Positions 1 to 5,019 of a stretch of 7,382 bases of DNA are shown piece by piece; within the stretch, counting starts at the first letter, position 1, and each line of letters opens with the position of its first letter. Both the position numbers and the translations under genes were made by a program. Origin of the DNA: Promethearchaeota archaeon (GTDB lineage Archaea; Asgardarchaeota; Lokiarchaeia; Sigyniarchaeales; SOKP01); NCBI GenBank assembly GCA_030615145.1, contig JAUWZT010000184.1, positions 1 to 7,382 on the forward strand. The letters are read 5' to 3'. Below the pieces are notes generated by a model. That model ran no database searches. It had not been told where the DNA came from and worked only from the letters and a program-made list of their open reading frames with translations.

Positions 1-25
1 TTTATAGGAAAAAACTTAATTAAAA

Positions 26-211
26 CTATTTCTTCTTTTTCTCTGAAGTTGCCTTTACTAAGTATCCCGCATTTGAGAATAAAGCTATACCAATAAACAA
101 TAAAATTACCATATCAAGAATAATATTGGAATTTCCAAACATATCAAAAAGAAGCGCAATTATCAAGCAAACCATTCCTAAGGCCAATAGATTTTCACTT
201 TTCTTAACCAT
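26..211 (-). CDS. Small two-helix membrane protein, hypothetical
   Basis: This 61-residue protein has two clear hydrophobic segments, at about residues 8-26 and 30-52, joined by a short turn containing Gly-Asn-Ser-Asn. A basic start (Lys3, Lys4) and a five-lysine tail (57-61) suggest a helical hairpin with both ends in the cytoplasm. I recognise no family, and nothing catalytic is visible. The ATG at 211-209 is supported by a strong Shine-Dalgarno run on the minus strand at 223-231, and the stop is TAG. A TATA-like palindrome at 302-318 lies about 90 bp upstream, after the probable terminator of the preceding ATPase gene, so it is probably transcribed separately. The strong ribosome site and coherent membrane topology make it likely to be a real gene. 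Its function is unknown; it could be a small accessory subunit of a membrane complex. Confidence 0.7.
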   Translation of the reverse strand: MVKKSENLLALGMVCLIIALLFDMFGNSNIILDMVILLFIGIALFSNAGYLVKATSEKKKK

Positions 212-222
212 CTTGATTTCAT

Positions 223-231
223 CCCTCCTTT
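223..231 (-). promoter_or_regulatory. Strong Shine-Dalgarno site of the two-helix membrane protein
   Basis: Read on the minus strand this is AAGGAGGGA, a near-perfect complement to the 3' end of 16S rRNA. It sits about 11-12 nt before the ATG at 211, a slightly long but acceptable spacing. It decides the start of this small ORF and is the best evidence that it is translated. Confidence 0.7.
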
Positions 232-301
232 CGTTAATTAATTTTAATTTTTTTTGGATTTCTCCAATCCATGAGATCTAATTAACTATTAAATTGGTTT
301 T

Positions 302-318
302 CTATATAGTATATATAG
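302..318. promoter_or_regulatory. TATA-rich perfect palindrome, candidate promoter of the small membrane protein
   Basis: CTATATA (302-308) and TATATAG (312-318) form a perfect 7 bp inverted repeat around GTA. On the minus strand it can act as an archaeal TATA box, giving a transcript start near 280-285 and a leader of about 70 nt before the ATG at 211. The symmetry also leaves room for a dimeric regulator. The start site is predicted only from position. Confidence 0.4.
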
Positions 319-324
319 AGTTTT

Positions 325-330
325 AAAAAA
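325..330 (-). terminator. T-tract terminator candidate after the CooC-like gene
   Basis: On the minus strand a run of six T lies about 34 nt after the TAG stop of the ATPase gene, as expected for hairpin-independent archaeal termination. The run is short, so it may be leaky. Confidence 0.35.
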
Positions 331-363
331 GGATAAAGAATAGAAGATAGTCTAAATTCTGTG

Positions 364-1167
364 CTATAAATCAAATAACTCGATTTTGAGCTGCTTCAAT
401 TTGCCAAATAGTTTTTTAATAGCGCCAATAGCCTTTGAATCTGGATTAAAATCTAAAGGGGAGGTTCCATTCAGATCAGCTCTTCCAATTTCGGAGTCAA
501 AAGGAATTGAGTGATATAATGGAACTTTCCAATCTCTAATACGCTCGTTGATAACACTTAATTGAGATTCATCAATCACTTTGTTTACAATAAGATAGAT
601 GTTAATTACGCCTAATTTTTTCGATAAGTCTATTATTTTAGAGCAAAGATCTAAAGATTTCTGAGAAGGTTCAGCTATTACTAACATGACGTCGATTCCT
701 TTAGCAGTACCACGACCTAGATGTTCTAAACCCGCTTCGAAATCAACGATTACTACTTCGTCTCTTTTTACAAGCAAATTATATAATAAAGTCCTGATCA
801 AAGCATTTTCGGGGCATAAGCAACCTGAGGCGGGTTCTACAATTCCTCCTAATACTAGCAGATGCAAATTATTTGGACCAGAGGCTTTAAATTTATCCGG
901 AATATCGGAGACATTTGGAGTTATGTTATAAACGCCTGGACCAGCACCCTTAATAACCGTACGTTCCTCAATCATTTTTCTCATTTCTGAAATGGGGACT
1001 ATCTTTGATTTGATCGCTTCGCTTATTCCTAAAGTATAGCTTAAATTCATCGCTGAATCGTTGTCAATAGCCAAAACCTTAAATCCATCTATAGCAAAAA
1101 GTCTCGCTAAAGTTCCAGCGATTAAAGTCTTACCTACCCCGCCTTTACCAGCTACAGCAATTTTCAA
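364..1167 (-). CDS. cooC: CooC-like nickel-insertion ATPase (MinD/SIMIBI family)
   Basis: This 267-residue P-loop ATPase resembles CooC, which uses ATP to help load nickel into the active-site cluster of carbon monoxide dehydrogenase in the cytoplasm. Residues 7-14 are GKGGVGKT, the deviant Walker A with the SIMIBI signature lysine (Lys8). A DND at 35-37 follows the second strand, and Cys116-Leu-Cys118 in a GCLCPEN context matches the CXC metal site at the CooC dimer interface. Switch II at 142-154 (D-F-E-A-G then HLGRGT) is the CooC form. Length is close to the usual 250-260. The start is TTG, chosen because the P-loop must begin within a few residues and an AAGGT ribosome site lies just upstream; the stop is TAG. 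No dehydrogenase gene is in view, so it stands alone here. Asgard genomes often carry CODH/acetyl-CoA synthase, a likely client. A related ATPase serving another nickel enzyme is the alternative. Confidence 0.88.
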   Translation of the reverse strand: MKIAVAGKGGVGKTLIAGTLARLFAIDGFKVLAIDNDSAMNLSYTLGISEAIKSKIVPISEMRKMIEERTVIKGAGPGVYNITPNVSDIPDKFKASGPNNLHLLVLGGIVEPASGCLCPENALIRTLLYNLLVKRDEVVIVDFEAGLEHLGRGTAKGIDVMLVIAEPSQKSLDLCSKIIDLSKKLGVINIYLIVNKVIDESQLSVINERIRDWKVPLYHSIPFDSEIGRADLNGTSPLDFNPDSKAIGAIKKLFGKLKQLKIELFDL

Positions 1168-1176
1168 AAAGATTCT

Positions 1177-1184
1177 ACCTTTTT
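1177..1184 (-). promoter_or_regulatory. Shine-Dalgarno site supporting the TTG start of the CooC-like gene
   Basis: The minus strand reads AAAAAGGT here, about 9-10 nt before the TTG at 1167-1165. No ATG lies near the P-loop, so this moderate ribosome site is what supports the rare start codon. Confidence 0.45.
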
Positions 1185-1296
1185 ATTAATTATTTGGTTT
1201 GTTTTTATTATTTTTTAACTGAAATTAAATTTTTAGGTTAAGTTTAGTAATAATCTATAGAAGATTGTTTATCTTAGACAAAAAATTTGACAAATA

Positions 1297-1309
1297 ATTA
1301 ATATATTAT
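1297..1309 (-). promoter_or_regulatory. Candidate TATA element of the CooC-like gene
   Basis: The minus strand carries an AT-only TAATATATTAATT run in the 172 bp gap before the ATPase. It would start transcription near 1275-1280 and give a leader of about 110 nt. A weaker AT-rich run near 1225-1236 would give a shorter leader; I cannot choose between them. Confidence 0.25.
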
Positions 1310-1339
1310 TAGCATGGAAGGTTGAAGGTGTTATTAAAA

Positions 1340-1600
1340 CTAACAACTTTTACCCATACTTTGCATTCTTTTTGATATTTTCATCATTTCGTTAAAGATC
1401 TTCTCGTTTTCTTTCGGATTTTTACAAAGGATTAGTTTTTCATTTAAATCTTTTATTTTTATTGTTAAATCTGTAAATTCCTTAGGTGGTTTTAGTTGGT
1501 AATGATGAATTAATTCGCCATTATCATTAAATTCAATATAAACCCATTTATTATCTTTTTGGGACCAATTCCACCTGTTATGCGTTAATTCTCTTGCCAT
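1340..1600 (-). CDS. Uncharacterised 86-residue Trp-rich protein
   Basis: I recognise no family. The N-terminal part has a Trp10-Asn-Trp12 motif and Trp19 in a stretch that looks like a beta hairpin (about residues 9-37, strands around a Asn-Asp-Asn-Gly turn). A Pro-Pro at 38-39 marks the change to a charged helical hairpin (about 41-82). Two cysteines, Cys59 and the terminal Cys86, form no zinc motif. There is no signal peptide or membrane segment, so it should be cytoplasmic. The ATG at 1600-1598 has only a weak GTGA upstream, and the stop is TAG. It has its own 184 bp upstream gap, with a TATA-like minus-strand sequence near 1684-1691, so it is probably monocistronic. The patterned composition and lack of overlapping genes make it likely real. 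The compact beta-hairpin-plus-helices shape could be a small binding domain. Confidence 0.65.
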   Translation of the reverse strand: MARELTHNRWNWSQKDNKWVYIEFNDNGELIHHYQLKPPKEFTDLTIKIKDLNEKLILCKNPKENEKIFNEMMKISKRMQSMGKSC

Positions 1601-1654
1601 TCAATTTTTCACAATTTTTCTAAAATAAATTAGCATAGATAGTAATCAAATATC

Positions 1655-1670
1655 TATTAGCTAAAACCTT
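1655..1670 (+). repeat. Left copy of a 16 bp inverted repeat flanking the coiled-coil gene
   Basis: TATTAGCTAAAACCTT here is identical to the reverse complement of 3234-3249. The two copies bracket the coiled-coil/HEAT gene. This copy lies upstream of the 86-residue gene and beyond the terminator region of the coiled-coil gene. It may be a shared regulatory site or a chance match in AT-rich DNA. Confidence 0.4.
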
Positions 1671-1713
1671 GTTATTGTTATTATTTTATACGAAGAGATA
1701 TTTATTGTTTTTT

Positions 1714-1721
1714 AAAAAAAA
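1714..1721 (-). terminator. T8 tract, terminator candidate of the coiled-coil gene
   Basis: The minus strand has eight consecutive T about 64 nt after the TAA stop at 1785, with further T-rich runs closer to the stop (around 1748-1754). This fits archaeal T-tract termination. Confidence 0.4.
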
Positions 1722-1784
1722 TATTAACGAGTTATTAAGAAACAACGAAAAAATCAAAATTGAAAGGTTTTAAAATTACTAGTT

Positions 1785-3194
1785 TTAACAATTTAATTTC
1801 GAGAGCATTTCTATAGCGGCTTCCCGAACGTCAACGTCCTTATCTCTTTGAAGTTCTTTTAACATATCTAACTTTTCAATGTTCTCAAAATTCTGTAAAG
1901 CTTTAATGAGGTATAACTTTACGATCCAATCTTCGTCTTTAACTAGTCCTTTGAAAGCGTCAAAGACTTTAGGTCCTTTAATGTAGCTTAATACTTTTAT
2001 AGCGTATGTTCTTTTATCTCTATTGTTGCTACTTAAATCTTCGATAAGTTGAGCTACAATCATATCCTTAGAATCATTTGTCAGTTGTTTATACATTTTA
2101 AAGAAAAGAGTAGGTGGAAAGGCTTCAAAAACAATCTGGTCGGATATTATAACGGGTTCTATATTATCATATACCTTATCTTCACGAACTTTTAATTCTA
2201 CTATCAAATCGCTTAATTGTTTGTTAGCGTTTTCGATCCTTTGGAATTTAACATCTAAACTTTCTAATGCTTCGTCTCTTTCTGTAATTTTCTTAAGAAA
2301 CTCTTCAATTTTTTGCTTTAAGCTTTCTATAATGGATATATTCGTATTTATGATGTCTTTTAATTCGGTATTTTCTACTTCTAACCGTAATAAATTGCTC
2401 TTTAATTCTTCTAAATTATCGCCGATTTCAACGCCTTCTGGAGAAGCTTGTTCATGAAATTTTACGGTTTCTTCTATTTTCTGCTGTAAATAGTTAACTT
2501 TTTCGTGATATTGGTCGTTGTCAAACGTTAACTGGTCAATAATTTTATTTGCTTCATCTAATTCGTGGATGTATTGAGTTTTAGCTGCATCATTCTCTTG
2601 TAGATTCGTTTTAAGCTTATCTATTTCTTGCTTTAACGATTCAATTTGAACGCGGCTAATCTCGTTTTCTTCGGTTAATTGAAAAATCAGTTTTTTCGCA
2701 TTTATTAAATCTTGATTTTCTTCTCCAATATCTTCTTCTTTAAATACGAGTTTTTCTTGCAATTCTTTTATTTTGTTGTTCAAATTCTCGATTTCAAGGC
2801 GATTTGTCTCGTTTTCTTCAGTCAATTGCACAATAACTTTGTTTGAGTAAATTAATTCTTTATTTTCTTCTTGAAATTTTTGAGTGTTTTCAAATTCCTT
2901 CGATATTTCCGCAATAGTTTGTTGTAGGATTTCAATATCTTTTTCCTTTTTGATAATATCTTGTCTTTGGTTCGTAACTAAATCTTTTAATACGAATATA
3001 TCTTCCGGGGTAATGCTTTCTTTGATCTCAGAAAGTTTAGTTTTTTGGTTCTGTATTATTATTTTTTGCTCATCAATAGTAAAGTTCAATCGCAGGACTT
3101 CTTCTTTTAGACGACTTATAATGACTTCTAAATCGGAGTGAGCTTTATTTGTGTAATCAACTGAATCTATTAAATCCTTTAATTCTTTACTCAT
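1785..3194 (-). CDS. Long coiled-coil protein with C-terminal HEAT-like repeats
   Basis: The 469-residue protein has two parts. Residues about 15-340 are an almost continuous charged coiled coil (Leu/Ile heptads, rich in Glu, Lys, Gln and Asn), and about 355-469 are a small alpha solenoid of two to three HEAT-like helix pairs, the last around an Asp-Val-Asp-Val-Arg-Glu-Ala-Ala motif (453-460). Within the rod a QLTEEN-type motif recurs at residues 123, 172, 221 and, more weakly, 270, an exact 49-residue period. There is no signal peptide, membrane helix or nucleotide site, so it is probably a soluble dimeric rod with a protein-binding end: scaffold, tether or cytoskeletal linker. SMC-like function is unlikely because no ATPase head is present. 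The ATG at 3194-3192 has no ribosome site and a TATA-like element about 35 bp upstream, suggesting a very short leader. It is divergent from the hydrolase gene. The exact role is unknown. Confidence 0.85.
   Translation of the reverse strand: MSKELKDLIDSVDYTNKAHSDLEVIISRLKEEVLRLNFTIDEQKIIIQNQKTKLSEIKESITPEDIFVLKDLVTNQRQDIIKKEKDIEILQQTIAEISKEFENTQKFQEENKELIYSNKVIVQLTEENETNRLEIENLNNKIKELQEKLVFKEEDIGEENQDLINAKKLIFQLTEENEISRVQIESLKQEIDKLKTNLQENDAAKTQYIHELDEANKIIDQLTFDNDQYHEKVNYLQQKIEETVKFHEQASPEGVEIGDNLEELKSNLLRLEVENTELKDIINTNISIIESLKQKIEEFLKKITERDEALESLDVKFQRIENANKQLSDLIVELKVREDKVYDNIEPVIISDQIVFEAFPPTLFFKMYKQLTNDSKDMIVAQLIEDLSSNNRDKRTYAIKVLSYIKGPKVFDAFKGLVKDEDWIVKLYLIKALQNFENIEKLDMLKELQRDKDVDVREAAIEMLSKLNC
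2661..2819 (-). repeat. 147 bp-period internal DNA repeat encoding the 49-residue coiled-coil unit
   Basis: The 12-mer CTCGTTTTCTTC occurs at 2661-2672 and again at 2808-2819, exactly 147 bp apart, with similar bases after each copy. It encodes the conserved part of the QLTEEN motif. Nucleotide identity surviving next to the protein repeat points to internal tandem duplication. Confidence 0.7.
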
Positions 3195-3226
3195 TTTAAT
3201 AGCGTATAATTGTTCTAATTTGAATT

Positions 3227-3240
3227 ATTAATAAAGGTTT
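3227..3240 (-). promoter_or_regulatory. Candidate BRE/TATA promoter of the coiled-coil gene
   Basis: On the minus strand an AAAACC stretch is followed directly by TTTATTAATA, matching a purine-rich BRE plus TATA box. The expected start near 3205 would leave a leader of only about 10 nt, which agrees with the absence of a ribosome site before the ATG at 3194. It overlaps the right copy of the 16 bp repeat. Confidence 0.45.
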
Positions 3241-3249
3241 TAGCTAATA
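3234..3249 (-). repeat. Right copy of the 16 bp inverted repeat
   Basis: This is the exact reverse complement of 1655-1670. It lies immediately upstream of the probable TATA box of the coiled-coil gene, so a regulator or TFB contact site is a possible role. Confidence 0.4.
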
Positions 3250-3311
3250 AATCTTCACATATTTTAGCTAAATACTTTATTTTGATAATGAAACTTGAGT
3301 TAATAAATCTT
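3238..3311. repeat. Two pairs of short direct repeats in the divergent intergenic region
   Basis: TTTTAGCTAA occurs at 3238-3247 and 3262-3271, and TAATAAATCTT occurs at 3245-3255 and 3301-3311. They lie between the coiled-coil gene and the hydrolase gene, which diverge from this 217 bp gap, and could be operator sites. The DNA is very AT-rich, so chance is possible. Confidence 0.35.
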
Positions 3312-3373
3312 TATTGACTCCTACATGATAAATTTTAAATTATTGGAAATTATTTAATACGTTAATAATAATC

Positions 3374-3381
3374 AGATATAA
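3374..3381 (+). promoter_or_regulatory. Candidate TATA box of the metallo-beta-lactamase-fold gene
   Basis: GATATAAG lies about 31-38 bp before the ATG at 3412. It predicts a start near 3403 and a leader under 10 nt, consistent with the lack of a clear Shine-Dalgarno site. Confidence 0.45.
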
Positions 3382-3411
3382 GTAAACATTCTAGATTTTT
3401 AGTGAAAGATT

Positions 3412-4242
3412 ATGCCACAAGATATGCCAAAAGTATTTAAACCTCGATTAATCAAAGAAGACGATTTATACGGAGAAAAAGCGGGATATAGATTAAACAT
3501 CTTAAGACCAAATGTATACCAATTTTACTCGACGATGGCCGGGTGCCATGTTTTTTTAATAATTGGCGATGATCTAAATGTTTTAATTGATACAGGTATT
3601 ATTTCTAAATTTAATAGCTTTAACTATTTGCTCACCACAGAAGTTGGTTTGAAAGTCGAGGATATAGATATGGTTATCAATACACACGCACATTTCGATC
3701 ATATTAGTTCTAATGCTTATTTTCGTTGCCCCATTGCTGCGCATCGATGGGCTGCGGTTAAAATACAACACAGCGATGAATTAATAACTAAAGGGAAAAA
3801 ATGGGGCGTCGATTTAACCGACATGAGAATTAATTTATGGTTGGAAAATAGAAACATAATAGATTTAGGAAACACATTTTTGAAGGTAATCGAAACACCT
3901 GGGCATACTTCGGGTTGTATTTGTCTTTATGAGCCCTATAAAAATTATCTCTTTTCTGGTGATACATTGTTTAAAGGTGCTATAACCAATATTTACGAAT
4001 CAGGGTCAATCTCAGAATATATAAACTCGTTGCAAATATTAGACACTTTAAAGATAGAAAGCTTCTATCCTAGCCATGGAAATTGCGTAATCGGGTTTGA
4101 ATTGGTATCTCAAGAGATTGAAAATTCTATAGAAAATGCAAAAATGGAACTAAACGCGTTTATTAACAGGATTAAGAGTAAATCTTTAGAAAAAGCTAGA
4201 CCGCCTCCTTCCCTCTATAACAGGGAAGAAGAAGATCTTTAA
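3412..4242 (+). CDS. Metallo-beta-lactamase-fold hydrolase (glyoxalase II-like)
   Basis: The 276-residue protein has the full metal-ligand set of a two-metal MBL hydrolase. THAHFDH gives His92, His94, Asp96 and His97; His165 lies in a GHTSG motif, Asp184 in FSGDTLF and His222 in YPSHG. Strand residues ending in LIDTGI (58-63) are the usual lead-in. The pattern is nearest to glyoxalase II and lactonase-like members, which hydrolyse thioesters or lactones. No beta-CASP insertion or redox partner domain (flavodoxin, rubredoxin) is present. The substrate cannot be told from sequence. Residues 1-35 and the charged, proline-containing tail (255-276) lie outside the core. The ATG at 3412 is chosen as first in frame; Met5 is an alternative. 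There is no signal peptide, so it should be cytoplasmic. Its stop lies 5 bp from the convergent GTPase stop. Confidence 0.9.
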   Translation: MPQDMPKVFKPRLIKEDDLYGEKAGYRLNILRPNVYQFYSTMAGCHVFLIIGDDLNVLIDTGIISKFNSFNYLLTTEVGLKVEDIDMVINTHAHFDHISSNAYFRCPIAAHRWAAVKIQHSDELITKGKKWGVDLTDMRINLWLENRNIIDLGNTFLKVIETPGHTSGCICLYEPYKNYLFSGDTLFKGAITNIYESGSISEYINSLQILDTLKIESFYPSHGNCVIGFELVSQEIENSIENAKMELNAFINRIKSKSLEKARPPPSLYNREEEDL

Positions 4243-4247
4243 TTATT

Positions 4248-4868
4248 TTAAATAGGATTGACCTCGATTTCAACTTTTGCGCCGCAATATTGACAATTTT
4301 TCAATTTTTTATTAAAGACTTCCCCACATGGTTTACAAATTTGTAGATTATTCTTGATTATCTTTTTAGCAACCAATAAGAACGCTTCTTCAACATTCTC
4401 TCCAGTTTTCGAAGAGGTACTTGTAATTTCTGTAAACCAATCATATTTTTGAAAAAATTCAGTAGAATCTTTTTTAGAAACTTCCCTTTCGCTTTTTAAA
4501 TCGATCTTAGTAGCTATAACTTGCTTGACAATATTGGAATGCGCGCTTCCATCAATAATTTTCACCCAATTATCAATATCTTCTAATGATTCTTTATTTG
4601 TTGTATCAAATAAAAGAAATGCTGCTGAAGCTCCATTAGCATACGCAGGAAATAAAGTGCGATATTTTTCTTCGCCAGCGAAATCCCATATATTTAGTTC
4701 TAAGGAAATATCTTTATGAGATCCTTTTACAGTAATGTTTTTTCGTTTGAAATCTACACCAATCGTTGCTTTCATATCTTCTTTAAAAATATTATCACAA
4801 AAACGAGCGATAAATGAAGATTTGCCAACATCTTTAGCCCCTGCAATTATGATTTTATATTTTAACAA
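4248..4868 (-). CDS. Ras/Rab-like small GTPase with C-terminal zinc ribbon
   Basis: This 206-residue protein is a Ras-superfamily GTPase, closest in look to Rab/Ras. G1 is GAKDVGKS (10-17), the switch I threonine is Thr35 in ATIGVDF, G3 is WDFAGEE (61-67), G4 is TKID (120-123) and G5 is TSSKTG (151-156). After the fold, CxxC pairs at 178/181 and 192/195 form a zinc ribbon in place of a lipidation tail; there is no prenylation cysteine at the end. Such GTPases cycle between GDP and GTP states to control partners, and are expanded in Asgard archaea. The start is TTG at 4868-4866, which puts G1 at residue 10 as usual and follows a strong GGAG site 8 nt upstream. The stop is TAA. Compared with Ras, position 12 is Lys, 13 is Asp and Gln61 is Glu, so hydrolysis behaviour may differ. 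No GAP or exchange factor is in view. Confidence 0.93.
   Translation of the reverse strand: MLKYKIIIAGAKDVGKSSFIARFCDNIFKEDMKATIGVDFKRKNITVKGSHKDISLELNIWDFAGEEKYRTLFPAYANGASAAFLLFDTTNKESLEDIDNWVKIIDGSAHSNIVKQVIATKIDLKSEREVSKKDSTEFFQKYDWFTEITSTSSKTGENVEEAFLLVAKKIIKNNLQICKPCGEVFNKKLKNCQYCGAKVEIEVNPI
4256..4337 (-). other. Zinc-ribbon coding segment of the GTPase
   Basis: This part encodes residues of about 178-203: Cys-Lys-Pro-Cys-Gly, ten residues after the first pair, then Cys-Gln-Tyr-Cys-Gly. Two CxxC(G) knuckles at this spacing are the classic rubredoxin-like zinc ribbon, expected to bind one Zn2+ and to mediate protein or nucleic-acid contacts. Confidence 0.8.
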
Positions 4869-4876
4869 ATTAAAAT

Positions 4877-4884
4877 CTCCTTTC
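4877..4884 (-). promoter_or_regulatory. Strong Shine-Dalgarno site fixing the TTG start of the GTPase
   Basis: The minus strand reads GAAAGGAG, with 8 nt between GGAG and the TTG at 4868. The optimal spacing makes the non-ATG start convincing. Confidence 0.75.
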
Positions 4885-4910
4885 TTAAACCAATATTAAA
4901 TTATTGGGAA

Positions 4911-4923
4911 GATATTATTAATA
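4911..4923 (-). promoter_or_regulatory. Candidate TATA element of the GTPase gene
   Basis: The minus strand reads TATTAATAATATC. The predicted start near 4893 leaves a leader of about 25 nt that includes the Shine-Dalgarno site. Together with the terminator at 4993-5002, this indicates that the GTPase is transcribed apart from the cyclophilin gene. Confidence 0.4.
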
Positions 4924-4980
4924 GCTTTTTATCATAATGATTAGTCATTCATAAAAAGTGATTTTTAACATTAAGAACTT

Positions 4981-5002
4981 AAAAACAAAATGAAAAAAAA
5001 AA
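4981..5002 (-). terminator. T10 terminator of the cyclophilin gene
   Basis: On the minus strand ten consecutive T (5002-4993) begin 18 nt after the TAA stop and are followed by more T-rich sequence (TTTTG, TTTTT). This is the strongest archaeal-type T-tract terminator in the window. Confidence 0.6.
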
Positions 5003-5019
5003 TGAACTAAATTGTAATT

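Noticed and set aside
686..931. Plus-strand open frame inside the ATPase gene
   Set aside because: It is the complement of the conserved CooC-like coding sequence, including the CXC and switch II motifs, and has no promoter or ribosome site.
1601..1784. Possible small RNA gene in the AT-rich gap
   Set aside because: No stable stem structure or tRNA-like element can be seen, only A/T runs and the 16 bp repeat.
2221..3141. Two plus-strand open frames (2221-2457 and 2884-3141) within the coiled-coil gene
   Set aside because: They are Ser/Phe-rich, as expected from the complement of Glu/Lys-rich heptads, and have no initiation signals.
1785..3194. SMC/Rad50-like ATPase for the coiled-coil gene
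   Set aside because: There are no Walker A, signature or Walker B motifs and no hinge; the C-terminal part is HEAT-like.
3583..3771. Minus-strand open frame inside the metallo-hydrolase gene
   Set aside because: It overlaps the codons of the HxHxDH metal motif and has no family features.
4525..4719. Plus-strand open frame inside the GTPase gene
   Set aside because: It is the complement of the GTPase G3-G4 region and lacks a ribosome site.
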